From Linnemannia schmuckeri (taxonomy: Eukaryota > Mortierellomycota > Mortierellomycetes > Mortierellales > Mortierellaceae), in NCBI GenBank assembly GCA_029449235.1, contig JANATG010000012.1:1302001-1366000 (forward strand): a stretch of 64,000 nucleotides of DNA, read 5' to 3'. Both the position numbers and the translations under genes were made by a program. Under the pieces are notes generated by a model. That model was not told the DNA's origin, did no database searches, and saw nothing but the letters and a program-made list of their open reading frames with translations. Shown here piece by piece: positions 11,090 to 24,322 of the stretch. The stretch's first letter is position 1; the number at the start of each line of letters is the position of its first letter.

Positions 11090-13133
11090 CTATTTGGCAG
11101 AGAGGTCAACACCCATCGAGCGAGGGGTAAAGTAGTGGTCCAAAACCTCTTCCGTAACGGCAGCCTTGCGCTATTCACATCCGAGAAAGAAAAGGCAGCA
11201 CAGTGTTGGTTAGCATAAAAGTGTCATCGAGAGATCGTGCCTGGTGCCACAAAAGAGCACGAAAATAATGATTGTCGAAACTTACAGCCTGGAAGTCACC
11301 GACAAACTTCTGGAGGACCTCAATGCAGCGCTTCTTGAGGTCACCAGTCGACAGAGTACCAGCTCTATACTCCTTCTCGATCCTATTAATCTCCTCATCA
11401 TCGTCCAAAAAGAACGACAAGTACTGGAAGGGAATATCCTCCTCAGGCTTGCCTCCGTGCTCCTTGTGCAACTCCATGGTGGCTCCGCCGCCAGAGAAGG
11501 CGTGGCGGTTGATCTTGTTCTTGATCTGGGCCTGTGTGTCAGTCATGAAGATGGCCGAACTGTCGACCGAGGCACTCATCTTGGTGCCGGGTCCCTGGAG
11601 AGCAGGAAAAAACTTGGCGTGGATCAAAGCAGGCTTAGGGTACTTAAGCTTGTGAGCGACATCGCGCGTCAAACGGAAGTAAGGGTCCTGATCAATGGCG
11701 CAAGGGATCAAGCAGGGAATGTCGGAGCGATCGCCAAAGATGGCAGGGAAGGTGTTTGAGAACGAGGGGGCGGCCTGAATGGACACAAAGTGGGATTTTC
11801 CGACGTTGTCGCTGTCGTTAAACCCAAAGGTCGACTTGGACTGACTGTAGGTGATGCAGCGAGAGATGCGAACTACGTTGTGGTAGAATGCGCCTCTACA
11901 AACATCAAGAAAAAAAACGCGTGAACACATACACGTATTAGCAGTGGCGGTTCAATTGTGCATATCCCAAACAGACAGCGACTAAAAAGCTAATTATGGC
12001 AATCACCAAACGTACCCGACGTGCTCAAGATTGGAAAAGATAAAGGTCTTCTCAGGATTGAAGCCGCAGGCAATGATATCCTTGGCGTTTTGACGAGAGA
12101 AACGAATGCACTCTTCCAGCTTGAGGTTGGGCTTAAACAAGAACTTTTCGTCGTCTATTGAAGTTCCCGATTGAATTGATATGTCAGCTCTCCTGAAATA
12201 CAGTTGCCGGTCGTTGATCATATCCCTCAAAAAATCCTGTCAAACACCAAAGTCTTCCTGTAGTGTCCTTACCGGTCAACTGGATGACCAAGGGACAATC
12301 AAAGACGTCCTGGAGGTACTGGCAGAACAGGAAGGGAATCATATGTCCTAAGTGCATGCTGTCAGAGGAAGGTCCGCGTCCTGTGTAGAGGTAGAAGGGC
12401 TTCTTTTGCTCATATCGATCCAAGATCCTGTTCAGCTCTCTATTGTGGATAACAAAAAAATAGGCCAAGATGCAAGATTGCAATACGATCAGTTATTGGA
12501 TAACAATCGCACTCTTATCCTTGTGTACCCTAAAGAACATTAAATCGATATCTGACAACAAATGAGAACACCGTAAAAGCTTTTCCTTTACACCCACACC
12601 CTCACCTTCCAGTGAGATTCCAGTTCACGTTACCTGTGGGAAAAGAACACGCCACGACGAAGGAGGGCATGGGGCTTGCGTCCAGTCAGGGTCTCCATGC
12701 GCTGCAAGACAGCCTCGTCAATGGCGCGGGTTCCAAAGGACTCGATCAGACGGTCATAGTCGATACCCATCTGCTTTCCGTCGACAACGGCTCCTTGAAC
12801 GTTCCAAGGGTCGACTATAAAATGTTCCAACAAAGTAACAGGGTGGATATGTCAATATTGGCCATTGTTACTTCATCAGACATTAAGTTCACCTTTATTG
12901 CTCGTACCAATTTGTTCGGCCTTTTGTTCGGTGGCGATGGTTGCGTTCTCCATGGGACTAAATCGAAAAAATAATGGAACGAAAAAGTGTCAGGTACGAT
13001 GAGCTTTTATGGACCCGAGAGTGAATCTCAATCTTCTCGAGGCAAAACAATCCTGGTCTAGGTGAATCGACTTGTTGGTGAGAGAGTGAGAGACGTACGC
13101 AACGATGTTTTTTACGTCTTTGTCGGCAGACAT
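11090..13133 (-). CDS. WRS1: Tryptophanyl-tRNA synthetase, cytosolic type
   Basis: Class I synthetase charging tRNA-Trp. Seven exons (13133-13099, 12957-12908, 12814-12634, 12439-12273, 12154-12016, 11895-11286, 11170-11090) give 420 residues in frame, close to yeast Wrs1. The HIGH-equivalent is visible as HLGH within [17 protein letters not shown]. The KMSKS-equivalent is KMSAS within [15 protein letters not shown], the eukaryotic/archaeal form. The tryptophan-pocket region ([15 protein letters not shown]) and the C-terminal block ([13 protein letters not shown]) are also conserved. The first exon encodes only 11 residues. The 5' end lies about 200 bp from the PRP22 stop on the same strand. 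Confidence 0.96.
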
Positions 13134-13335
13134 GATGGGAAAGATGTGAGAGCAGTGCGAGTGTTGAGAAAAAAAATCAAGATAGATGCCGCCAAAGAAA
13201 TAGCAAAAAAAGTGGTTCCATTGCACGTGACTTTATTGTCGTAAAGTAAGAAAGAAAAATGGGCATGACTCGAGTGTGCATAGCCAGTGAGTCAAAAGAA
13301 ATAAGAGAAAAATAGTATCCTGTGAGGCCCAGACT

Positions 13336-16300
13336 CTAGAATGTTTGAGAGACGCGGCTTCCTGTCTTGAGACGACTGAGACGCCATTCGTTGGGCTTCT
13401 CATAGCGGTTGAAGAGCGGCTCGATCTTCTCTTGGCGCTTGCGGCGTGAGATCTTGTTTGCGTCTGCAACCTTAAAGAATGTCGGCGCAGCTTCCGTTAG
13501 CCACTTGGGCTCAATCGCTGTGACCTCTCGCATGTACTCCTTGGTCGTCATGACCAGTTCGTGATAAATAACCCTATAAATTCATAAACATAAAAGGCTG
13601 CGTTAATGCACCGAAACATTCCAACATGAGGCATAATAATTTACCTTACAGTCAGCAAAATTGTGGGAAATAAGGTTGAAATGCATCCAACTTACCATTC
13701 AGGATTCTTGTTGAACAAGGAACTACTTGGGTGGATATACACAGGTGTACCCTCGACAAGGGTCTTATAACCTTCCTGAGGATCCTTCTTGGCGGCATGC
13801 CGGAACAGACCTCCACAGAGAGCTCTCCTAACCTTGGTGTAGTTCTTGCCGCACGAGACGACATCTTGGTTGTATCGATCCATGTATCCGAGAAGCTGCT
13901 TTCGGACATCCTGAGCACGCTTCATACCACGCGCCTGAATAAAGTTCTCAAAGCACCATGGGTTCGAAAACTTGGACGCCTTCCATGCGTTGTACACAGT
14001 CAAGAGAGTAAGATGGTCGCCCTCTGGCTGGTGAAACTTGGCCTTCTTGCTGTCCGCGAGCGCCTGTTTCTCCTTGGGGCGATGGAACACGTTTTGGACA
14101 CTGAGCATAGAGACGATGGTGAGAATTTCCTCTGAGCAGTTCAAGTCCGTCGACAAAATCAGCATCTTGGCAAGTGGGGGTTCCATAGGGAAGACGGCCA
14201 TCTTGCGGCCAAGACGAGTCAACAATCCCTCGGAATCCAATGCCGAGAGTGCAAACAACTGCTCCAAGGCCGTCAGGAGGGTTTGAACGGGTGGTGGGTC
14301 CATAAAGTCGAAGTTGATCAGGTCATTGATACCCATACCCTTCAGCGTCAGAACGGTCATGGCGAGGTTGGTGCGCTGGATTTCGGGGACGGGGTTCGGC
14401 ATCATTTCGTTGACATAGGCTGCCTCCGTGTATAGACGGTAGCATTTGCCTGGGCCAGTTCTTCCTGCACGACCAGAACGCTGACGGGCCTGAGCTTGCG
14501 AGATGGGCGTGACGATCAGGGAATCCATTCCCAGCTTGGCGTCGTAGGCGTTCTGCTTGACGAATCCGGGGTCGACGACGTAATAGATTCCATCGATGGT
14601 AATACTAGTCTCGGCAACATTGGTGGCAATGACGACCTTTCGAGCACCTGGTGGAGTAGGCTCGAAAATTCTTGACTGCATCTCCGAGGGCAAAGCACTG
14701 TAGACAGGAAGAATGATCAGCTCGGGTACCATGGGCCCCAATGCCTTCATCCGCTCGTACAGGATCTCGGCTGCCGTGTCAATCTCCTCCTGTCCAGTCA
14801 AGAACAGCAAGATGTCTCCGGCAGGCTCAGAAAGATGGATCTGCATAACGGTGTAGAGGGAAGCATCCAGATAGTCCGACTCGGGGTCCCTGGTGTATAA
14901 GATTTCGACAGGGAACGCTCGTCCGGGGATGGTGAAAATGGGACAACCATAGAAATAGGTCGAGAACTTTTCGGCGTCCATGGTTGCGGAGGTGATAATG
15001 ATCTTGAGGTCCTTTCGCTTCTTGCACACCTGCTTCAAGAGTCCAAACAAGACATCTGTGCTAACCGTGCGCTCGTGAGCCTCATCCAAAATGATGACCG
15101 AGTACTGCGACATGGTCATATCGATAAGGCACTCTCTCATCAACATTCCGTCTGTCATATACTTGATCTTGGTCTCGGGGCTGGTGCAATCCTCAAATCG
15201 AATCGTGTATCCAACCTCCTGCCCCAAACGACATCCAACTTCCTCTGCAACACGCTTGGCGACAGACATGGCAGCAACACGACGGGGCTGCGTGCATCCG
15301 ATACGACCGTTAGCGGTGAAACCCTCCTCCGCCAGATACTGAGCCATCTGCGTCGTCTTTCCTGATCCTGTTTCTCCGACCACGATCAAAATCTGGTTGT
15401 TCTTCACGGCGTTCACGAGCTGGGTCCTGAGCTTGAAGATGGGTAAAGACTCCCTCTGCTGCTGCATGCTCAAGTTTGTGATCTTTCCGTAGGTGGTTGC
15501 TTTGCCGAACGTATTCGCCTTCCACTCGGGGACTTGGCCAGCCTTACCGCTGGCTGCACTTCCTCTTAGATCCTGGGCAAAGTTGCGCTCGCCTGGCTCT
15601 GGCATGGGGTCGAGCCAGGGCTTGTTGATATCCTTGGGAACAGAGTCGTATTCGGCATTGACCTCAGACTGACGGAGCTCCTTTCTTTCCTTTGCCAACG
15701 CTGCTCCTGAAAGAGCTGCGCGGTTCATGGTACCATCCGGTGCTTTGACGACCTTGATAGGACTGAGATCCAGCGCATGGCGCGCCTGTCCCTTCAAGAA
15801 CAAGGGCTCATCATCACAAAGCTCAATATCTAACTCCTCCTCGGCCTCCATGTTGTCGATCGTTCCAAAGTCCTCGTCCAGATCATCCTGGCCCATTGGA
15901 ATATGAACTCCTGAAGCTCTCAACTGCTTCAGCTCGAAACGCTCAGGTGATGATAGGCGCTTCAGCTTGGATGACCTTGGCTCGACGTCGTCGACAATAG
16001 GGACTGTGGATGATGAGGGTCGATCGGGGTTGCGTGCTGCATCCTGAGCCATCTCCTCTTTAGTCCTGATGCGAAGATTGGGTGAGAGATCTTTTCCTGT
16101 CTTTTGGTCGACATCCCTCATGGATAGAGACACTCTGGTGGAGGTGACAGACATCACTTTGACCTTGACACTGTCATTCCTCTTGACCACATCCGAGACC
16201 TCGTTCACTCGACCAGCCGCCAACATACCAATATGAACCATTCCTTCTACCTTGCCTCTCACGCCGTCCAGCGCAACAAAAGCACCAAATGGTTTTGTGT

Positions 16301-17142
16301 TGGTGACCTTGCCTGTGTAAATTTTGTAGAGAACAGGCGCATCATCCAACGACGACCTCGATGACTCACTCCGCCCCCTGTCGTCTCTTCTGCGTGGACT
16401 ACGACTCCGGCTGCGCCTATAGCCATCTCTTGATCGTGAACGGGCTCTCTTACGTCTAGGTGAACGACTCCTGCTCCTACTCCTGCTCCTATTCCTTGTC
16501 TCTTGTTTGGCATTCTCGATCATGTTTTCGAATTCAGACATAAAATCATCGCCTCCTGCTGCCTTCTTTTCCTTTGGTTTTTCATCGTCTGCCATCTATT
16601 ATACAAAAGAAAAACATAACGTCAATACCGCTACTAAGGATATAAGAACATGTAGAAATAAAAGAGAGACTGCGTTTTGTACTTACCCATCCAGGTCTGT
16701 CAGGAATGGCCAAGCCAGGGAACTTGTGCGCCTTTTCATCTGCGATGGCAGCCTTGTCAGCGACAGTTGGCTCCGCAGCTTTTTTGTATTTGGGGTGCAT
16801 GGTCCTGATAAGACGGTCGAGATTTCCAATGAACGAAGGCGAAAAATCTCCAGCATCCTGCAAAGTGTCCTTAAAGGCTGTGTAGTCTGCTGATTTTTCG
16901 TGAACATGGATAATAAACTCGGCTATATATCATACAAAGGAGTATGGGTGAGCTGAATGAACTGGAGCTGTTGTAGCAATCAATAAAATACAACGCAATA
17001 CAATACAGGTAGTTAAATGATTGTCTTTGCTTTTTGTTATTCAATACTTACCGACAGACTTGTCGTCCATGCCAAGGTGATTGAGGACCTCGTTGCGGAT
17101 CTTGTTGACGAGCTCCAAGACCTCAAACTGCTCCAGATCCAT
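13336..17142 (-). CDS. PRP22: DEAH-box splicing helicase Prp22/DHX8
   Basis: Spliceosomal ATPase that releases mRNA after the second splicing step. Four exons (17142-17052, 16922-16687, 16595-13696, 13573-13336) give 1154 residues. The true start lies upstream of two introns. The 30-residue first exon and the second exon encode the family N-terminus ([20 protein letters not shown]). An ATG at 16595 begins the big exon but is internal. An RS-rich segment follows at about residues 140-190, then the S1 RNA-binding domain (about 200-275) that sets Prp22 apart from the Prp2 and Prp16 relatives. The helicase core shows GETGSGKTT near residue 515, DEAH near 613, SAT, and a [19 protein letters not shown] block. 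The C-terminal OB-fold ends with [17 protein letters not shown]. Confidence 0.97.
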
Positions 17143-17657
17143 GGTTGCTGTATCTGTGTGTTGCTATTGCTTTTTGATGGGTTGAGAAGTGTGAAGAAGA
17201 AGAAGTGTCCAATAAAGAATGGATGATGGGAAGTGTTGCAGAAGTGTGAGTGAATGAGTGGTGTTGTGGGTGCGTGGACTGGAGACAATGCAATAGATCT
17301 CTTTTTCAGCAAGAAAGAAGGTGCCGTAGTGCAATCTTTAAGGGCTGTCTGTCATGTGATATGGATCTGGATTTGTCTCCTAATGAGGCAACGAACAAAA
17401 AAAACGTTCACCTCAAGGACCAGGGTTTACAAGCTAGCCAGGCAGTGGTGCGCTCTCTTTTTTTCCCTCGCTCCTCTCCTGCACTTCTTTATCCTTTGTC
17501 CATCCCATCCTCCTCTCTCTCACCTCCCATCCCTACTCGTCCTTCCGCTCATTTCCTACCACTTCTGCTGTGCTCACACTCTCATTCACACAAGTCATTT
17601 TTTTTTGGCTTTCCCTTCGCTCAAACCTTTCCCTTCACACAAAGACCACACTTATTC
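17143..17657. promoter_or_regulatory. Divergent upstream region PRP22 / NBR1
   Basis: 515 bp between opposite start codons. The part before the NBR1 start (about 17455-17645) is strongly pyrimidine-rich on the plus strand. This feature recurs upstream of several genes in the window and probably marks the transcription start and 5' leader (inference). Confidence 0.4.
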
Positions 17658-20323
17658 ATGTTCTGCATCTTCAAAGTCACCTTCTTGTCGGAGTTCAGGC
17701 GCTTCTCCGTCCCAAATGTCCACCTCGACAACTTAAAGCAGGACATCGATAGACTCTCCTTCGAAGCCATCCATGCAAAGGTGCGCCTCTATTTATCTCT
17801 ATCGACAATTCTTTGAGGGCCAAGTTATCACTAGTGCACTGTATCTCTTCACACTTCTTGCCTCGTTTTTTTGCGTGCTTGGAGGGGGGCTGCACTTGGC
17901 AATGGTGCCCGCCTGACTGGTTCTTGCTGGTGGTGTTCCACCTTGTTTCGTTTTCTTTTTTCTTTTTTTTTTCTTTCATTTTTTCTACTTTGCCTTCTAA
18001 CGTGATTGTTATTCATCTTTGTTCGGCCGAGTAGATCTGCGATATGTTCAAACAGACAAACATGACCATCTCCTACGAGGACTCGAAGGGTCTCCGCAAG
18101 ACCATCAGAAACAACATCGACATTTTCGAGGCCATCCTCAACTTCTACAAACTGGCTGAGCCTAACTCCACGAGTATGGTTATCCGTCTGGATGCTGAGC
18201 TGACAAAAGCAGGTAATGTAACACACACAGCACAACCCAAAATGCCAAGACACTCACCAAAAAAATTACTTATTCTGACAGTTGCGCGCACACAACGACA
18301 ACGATGTACTGATGTCCGTGGGATTATCTTTGTTAATTATCTCATGCTGTTTTAGCCGACAAGAAGGACATTACAAAGGCGTTGAATGATCTTAGCCTCA
18401 ATGCGTCCAATGGTATGTCGCTTAGCATAGCATGCAGTACAATCATTCTCGGTCCATATCATGCACTTCACACTTCATCCCTAACATATTTTCTATCATC
18501 AATAGCTAACGAGACCGTCCATACCAATGTCTACTGTGACATCTGCCTAAACACCATTCACGGCATTCGCTGGAAGTGCCAGGATTGCGATAACTTTGAT
18601 TTGTGCCAGGGCTGCCACGGCCTTGCTGGCCTTCGCCACCCACGCCACACCTTCAAGCCCATCGAGAAGCACGGGGACGGCGATGACCACTCTTTCTCCC
18701 GTTCTACCAACAACCGCAGCCACGCAGACATCCTCCACCTCGCCTCATGCGACATCTGCTTGAACGCCATCGTCGGTGTTCGTCACAAGTGCTTCCAGTG
18801 CCCTGACTACGACCTTTGTCAAGTTTGCTTGCCCTTGGCTCACGCGCACCACAGAGGGCACACCTTTATCCCCATTTCGTACCCTGGACAGGTGGATGTC
18901 AAGATTGACCAGACCCCTCAGTATGGAGTCGTTTGTGATGGATGCAACAATGATATTTACGGCGTTCGCTACAAGGTAAAATCTTGTTTGCTCTTGTTGC
19001 TTTTCCTTTTATGTACCCTCGTGGGCGTACGATCTTGAAGTAAAGCTTGTGTGTGTGCAATCTTGCTCATATATGGAAACGCGTGCTCCTGGACTAACCT
19101 AACACCATCCGATCCTTTGTTTACTTTTTTCCCATGGACACAAAGTGCGGAAACTGCGCCGATTACGACCTTTGTGGAAACTGCGAGGCTCTTCCTCAGC
19201 CCATCCATGACCCCACTCATATCTTTTTGAAGATCCGCAAGCCCATTGCTCCCCGCCTAGCCTCTGCTACTCCTCTCCTGCCCAACATGTACCTCAAGGG
19301 ATGGGGCAAGACCATGAACACTCAAATTGCTCCCGCTGAGAGGAAGTGCGCCTCGCCCGTGGACCAAAAGTGTCCCACCGTCTCGGTCTGCAAGCCTTCT
19401 GTTGCTGTCTCTCCCGCTGCCACCACCGCTGCTTCAGAGACCTTGCCACCGTGAGTAATATCGAAAATCTGCCTAAATGGCGTGTCTTTTGAAGACACAG
19501 AAAAAGGAATATTGTGTTTTAACACACCTCGTTGCTTTTAATTTCTCATTTGTAGGCTTCCCAAGGAGACACTGAATGGTATCTTTGTCAAGGATATCAC
19601 TCTTAAGGATGGTTCGAAAATACAGTCGAACGCGACCTTTATGAAGGTTTGGGAGATGTCCAACTCTGGCCCTAGAATCTGGCCCGAGGGAACCGTTTTG
19701 CAGTTTGTGGGAGGTGACAGAATGTTTACAGAGGAAGATAAGGATGTGAAGAGCCCCGAGATCAAGGTCTCCCAAGCTGGCATTGGAGAATATGTCTGCA
19801 TTTCTGCTACCCTCAAGGCTCCCTCCATCCCTGGACGTTATATTTCGTAAGTCTCTTTCTGCATTGCTTTTCCTACTGTATTTTGGATCGCACAGATACG
19901 TTGAGAGAATGTCAAACTCACCGATACCTTTTTGTGTATAGGTACTGGCGCCTTGTCTCTCCTGCCGGCGAGCGTTTTGGTCATCGTGTCTGGTGCGAGT
20001 ATGTATTACGTTACTTCACGTTCAGCTACGGCTTGTTTTCGGCTTTGTATGGCGCCATTACGAACAAAACTTTCTTTATTTATCCTTTCACTTGCTTTCT
20101 ATGTGTGTTTAGCATTTTGGTGCAAGACGGATCTGTTGCTACTGTTACATCGGAAAAGACCGTAGTCCCTGTCGTTGTTCCCGAGCCCACCAAGAAGGAT
20201 GTGTCCGGTCCAGTCAAGCAGGAAATGAAGGAGATTGAGAAGCCCAAGGCCGCAGTTGTGGAGGAAGAGCAGGATGACGATGACTTTGTCGTTGTTGACA
20301 ACGAGGAGGAAGAGGACATGTAA
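17658..20323 (+). CDS. NBR1-type selective autophagy receptor (PB1, three ZZ fingers, FW domain)
   Basis: Eight exons (17658-17780, 18035-18212, 18356-18412, 18506-18975, 19146-19450, 19556-19846, 19942-19998, 20113-20323) give 563 residues. The N-terminal 85 residues look like a PB1 domain (FKVTFLSEFRRFSVP). Three ZZ zinc fingers begin at about Cys130, Cys201 and Cys263, each with CDxC...CxxCxxxDLC spacing. The FW (four-tryptophan/NBR1) domain at about 380-495 contains MSNSGPRIWPEGTVLQFVGG. The C-terminus is acidic and carries a likely Atg8-interacting motif, DDDDFVVV with Phe552. This architecture matches fungal and animal NBR1, which links cargo to Atg8 or, in fission yeast, to ESCRT-dependent vacuolar delivery. 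No UBA domain is seen. Function is inferred from architecture. Confidence 0.93.
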
Positions 20324-21061
20324 GAACGAGGCGGTAAGATGAAGAATTCGAGCTCCCTTTCAGCGCCGGACAACCGAACGAAGCAACAAGAGAAAATAAC
20401 GATTGGACTCAATAAGTTTATGTGTAAATAGCAGTGTGCAGTGAATGAATGAATGAATGAAAGGAATAGGAGTTCTGGCCATCTGAATGGAACGACCTTG
20501 ATAAGATCTCCAAGTGCTGGGGTTGCCAGGTTGAGCCTTGATTAGTGAAAATAGCAAGTGAGGCTGCTGAACCACTGAGGGGATCGAAGGAAAAGAACGA
20601 TGTATGTATCGAGTTCATTCTTAACCTCTTCGACACTTGACCAGTACAGTCACTGTGACATTGACGATTGTGTAGAATGTGTCCTATGTGATGGGTACAT
20701 TGTGCCTTTGTGCGGAGACGCAAACGGCCTGTGTTAAGGCATGTTCAAAAGATTATGGGTTTGAATGTAGGTGTAGGAGGGAGGAGGATCGAAAATGAAA
20801 AATGGGACTGCCACTATGATCACTTTCACTTCTTCTTTGTCGTCCTCTTTTGTTCACCCTCCTCTCTTCTTTTCTTTCCCACCTTCTTCCCCCACAACTC
20901 TCAACCCCCACCCCCCTTTTCCTTCCTTGTCCCCGTTTCTTCTTTTTTCCTTCACTCAACTTTTCTTCTCTACTTTCAGTCTCACTCATCAAAAAAAGAC
21001 AAGCACGCACCCACTCACATCATTACATTTAAACAACTCCCATTCAACACCATTACTCAAT
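20324..21061. other. Spacer: NBR1 3' end and GLC3 promoter
   Basis: About 740 bp. It contains a short gaat tetranucleotide repeat near 20446-20462. The last 230 bp before the branching-enzyme start are pyrimidine-rich (20825-20990), a likely core promoter or leader. No gene seen. Confidence 0.5.
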
Positions 21062-24000
21062 ATGACGACAGAGAAAAGCAAAGTCACTGCCACCGAGCCA
21101 ACTGCTGCTCCTGCTCCTGCTCCCAAGGTTGCTGAGGACGGCACAGGCGTCATTGCGCTCGATCCATGGCTGTCTCCTTACAAGACTGCTCTGCAGGAAA
21201 GGTATCCCATATCAACGCTTATCTCACCTTTACGCTGTTTATGTTGCTGCTTATACACACCTCCATGCTCGCGCTTTTATTTTCTTGAATGGTTGAGAGA
21301 CCCTACCGATAGTGTTGTTGACACAAACTGAATTTTTTTCTTCTCACGATGTGTGAATATGAATACTGTTTAGATATGCCGGATTTCAAAAATGGAAAAA
21401 GACGATCAATGAAGCAGGAGGGTACGATAAGTTCACTCGCGGATATGAGAGCTTTGGGTTCCAAGTCTCCGACAAGGGTATCACTTACCGGGAGTGGGCC
21501 CCCAACGCCACCGGCGCCTATCTCTTTGGCGACTTTAGTAGGGATACTCCACCCATTCCTTCTCCATCCTATCAAAATGCTGTATGTTTGTCGTGGATGA
21601 GAACGACGGAAGGGATCATTTTCTAACCATGTCTTCAATGATATGATAATGCTCGATGAAATAGATAACTGGGACAAGTTCAGCCACCCCATGCAGCGAG
21701 ACCAGTTCGGAGTCTACTCAATTACCGTGCCCAACAAACCCGACGGCTCTCCTGCTATTGAGCATAACACCAAAGTCAAGGTAAGTCATCATTCTTACCA
21801 CTGTTTGTTTTCTTTTTTGCTCACGCCGTATCTGCTTTTTACTTTTGTGCCAGTTTCAAATGTGTGGGCGAGTAATTCTAAATGGATAAATTTCTATCAC
21901 ACCCTGTCCTCCGCTCCAACAGATAACCATGATTACACCCGATGGCACTCGGATCGATCGTTTGCCTGCATGGATTCATCGTGTCACCCAAGACCTGAAC
22001 GTTTCGCCCGTGTATGATGCCGTTTTCTGGAACCCAGCCAAAAAGTACCAGTGGAAGAACAAGGCCCCTCCCAAGCCTACCAGCCTCAAGGTCTACGAAG
22101 CCCATGGTAAGTTGCATACACCTCAAATTGACATGGAATGAGGAGTGAAAAAGATTATCCAGAACAGTGAGCGGATGGTATGGCTAGATATTGTTATCAC
22201 TGCTTTGCTCGAGAATTTAATCTTTCGTGTCCGCCCTTTCTTTTTCTCTGTCTCTTTGATTCTATTTTGAACACTTAGTTGGTATTGCGACAGCTGAGCC
22301 TCGCGTTGGTCAGTTCACAGAGTTCACGGCCAATGTGTTACCCCGTATCAAGAAGCTGGGTTACAATACTATCCAGTTGATGGCTATTATGGAGCACGCC
22401 TACTATGCTTCTTTTGGCTACCAGATCACAAGTTTCTTTGCTGCCAGCAGCAGATACGGTAATAACACAATGTTTTCCGCTTCGAACCTTAATTGGCACC
22501 CCTAATGAGATAAAGAGTGGCAAAGTCAACCGTTGTATCGGATAAGAAAATAAGAAAAAAAAAAAAAAAAAAAAAGCTTTGTGGTGTTGGTGTTTGAATA
22601 GTGTATGAGAGGCTTGAAGAGCGAACATATCTAATCATTTGTTATTGTTGTTTTATTATTGTATCAGGCACACCTGAGGAGTTGAAGGAGCTCATTGATA
22701 CCGCCCATGGTCTCGGTATCACAGTTCTCTTGGATGTGGTCCACTCACACGCCTGCAAGAATGTTCTCGATGGTCTCAACCAGTTTGACGGAAGCGATCA
22801 CCAATACTTTCACGAGGGCGCCAAGGGTCGCCACGAGCTCTGGGACTCTCGCCTGTTCAACTATGGCAGTTACGAAGTCATGCGCTTCCTGCTGAGCAAC
22901 CTTCGATTCTACATTGAGGAGTATGGTTTTGATGGTTTCCGATTTGATGGAGTGACAAGCATGATGTATACTCACCACGGTATCGGATTTGGCTTCTCGG
23001 GCAACTACCACGAATACTTTGGAGACGGTGTCGATTCTGAGGCTGTTGCATACCTGATGGTTGCCAACGACATGCTTCACGATCTGTACCCCAACTGTAT
23101 TACCATTGCTGAAGGTAACGAAGTAATCATGATCTTTTTGAAATTTGAGCGAGGCGTAGGAAGGCGCCACCAAAAAAGTTCACCCATATTGACATGATTG
23201 GCTCTTCCTATTATTTGTTCTTCTTAGATGTCTCTGGAATGCCTACTCTATGCAGACCTGTCTCAGAAGGTGGTATCGGATTCGACTATCGCCTTTCGAT
23301 GGCCATTCCGGATATGTGGATCAAGCTCCTCAAGGAGAAGATGGATAGCGAATGGGATATTGGCAACATCGTCTATACCCTCACCAACCGCAGGCACATG
23401 GTAAACCACTGTCAATCTCTTATCAACGGCGAAAGTGCTTACACTGGTAGGTGATCAGCATGCATGCTGACACCATTTCTTCTCTTGTTGATCGAAAATG
23501 TGTACTAGGAACCTTCGATTGCCTACTGCGAGTCGCACGACCAGGCACTAGTTGGTGACAAGACGATTGCTTTCTGGTTGATGGACAAGGAGATGTACAC
23601 TCACATGAGTGTCTTGACCGAGCTCACACCCATCATCGATCGTGGACTGGCCTTGCACAAGATAATCAGGTAATATAGCAGCTCTTCTCTCGATCTTTTT
23701 TTTTTGTGAAGTTCAGCTGTCATTACCATTGAATACTTGAGATTGCCCATATTCAATCATCCTCTCCTCTGCTACCGTTCTGAATCTCAATAGACTTGTG
23801 ACACATACGTTAGGAGGCGAGGGATACTTGACGTTCATCGGAAACGAGTTTGGTCATCCAGAATGGCTGGACTTCCCACGCGCGGGTAACAACGCATCTT
23901 TCCACTATGCGCGCCGTCAATGGAACGTGGTCGACGACCACCTGCTCCGGTACAAGTTCTTGAACGACTTTGATAGCGCCATGAACCATGCCGAGTCCAA

Positions 24001-24322
24001 AGTCGGTTGGCTTGCCGCGCCCCAAGCATTCGTCTCGTTAAAGCATGAAAGTGATAAGGTCTTGGCTTTTGATCGTGCTGGCGCAGTATTCATTTTCAAT
24101 TTTAACGGCTCGCAATCGTTTACCGATTACCGTATTGCTGTTCCTACGCCGGGTCAGTATAAGATCTTGCTTAACTCGGATGAGGAGCGCTTTGGAGGAC
24201 ATGATCGTGTCAGTGCTGATAGCAGATACTTCTCGACACCCGAGCCCTGGGCTGGTCATCAGCAGTACATCCAGGTCTATATTCCCTCTCGCACCGCCTT
24301 GATCCTCGTCAAGGTCGAATAG
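21062..24322 (+). CDS. GLC3: 1,4-alpha-glucan (glycogen) branching enzyme
   Basis: Transfers alpha-1,4 segments to alpha-1,6 positions during glycogen synthesis; GH13 family. Nine exons (21062-21201, 21374-21537, 21665-21780, 21923-22106, 22279-22458, 22668-23114, 23228-23400, 23509-23669, 23794-24322) give 697 residues, the usual length. The N-terminal CBM48-type block reads [20 protein letters not shown]. The GH13 catalytic residues are visible: Asp355 in [11 protein letters not shown], Glu410 in ITIAED, and Asp479 in ESHDQAL. The conserved [20 protein letters not shown] block and the C-terminal beta domain are intact. The first 30 residues are an Ala/Pro-rich tail without a targeting signal, so a cytosolic location is expected. 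Confidence 0.97.

Noticed and set aside
16259..16595. ATG at 16595 as the start of the helicase gene
   Set aside because: Two upstream exons encode the conserved Prp22/DHX8 N-terminal region and join in frame; the ATG is internal.
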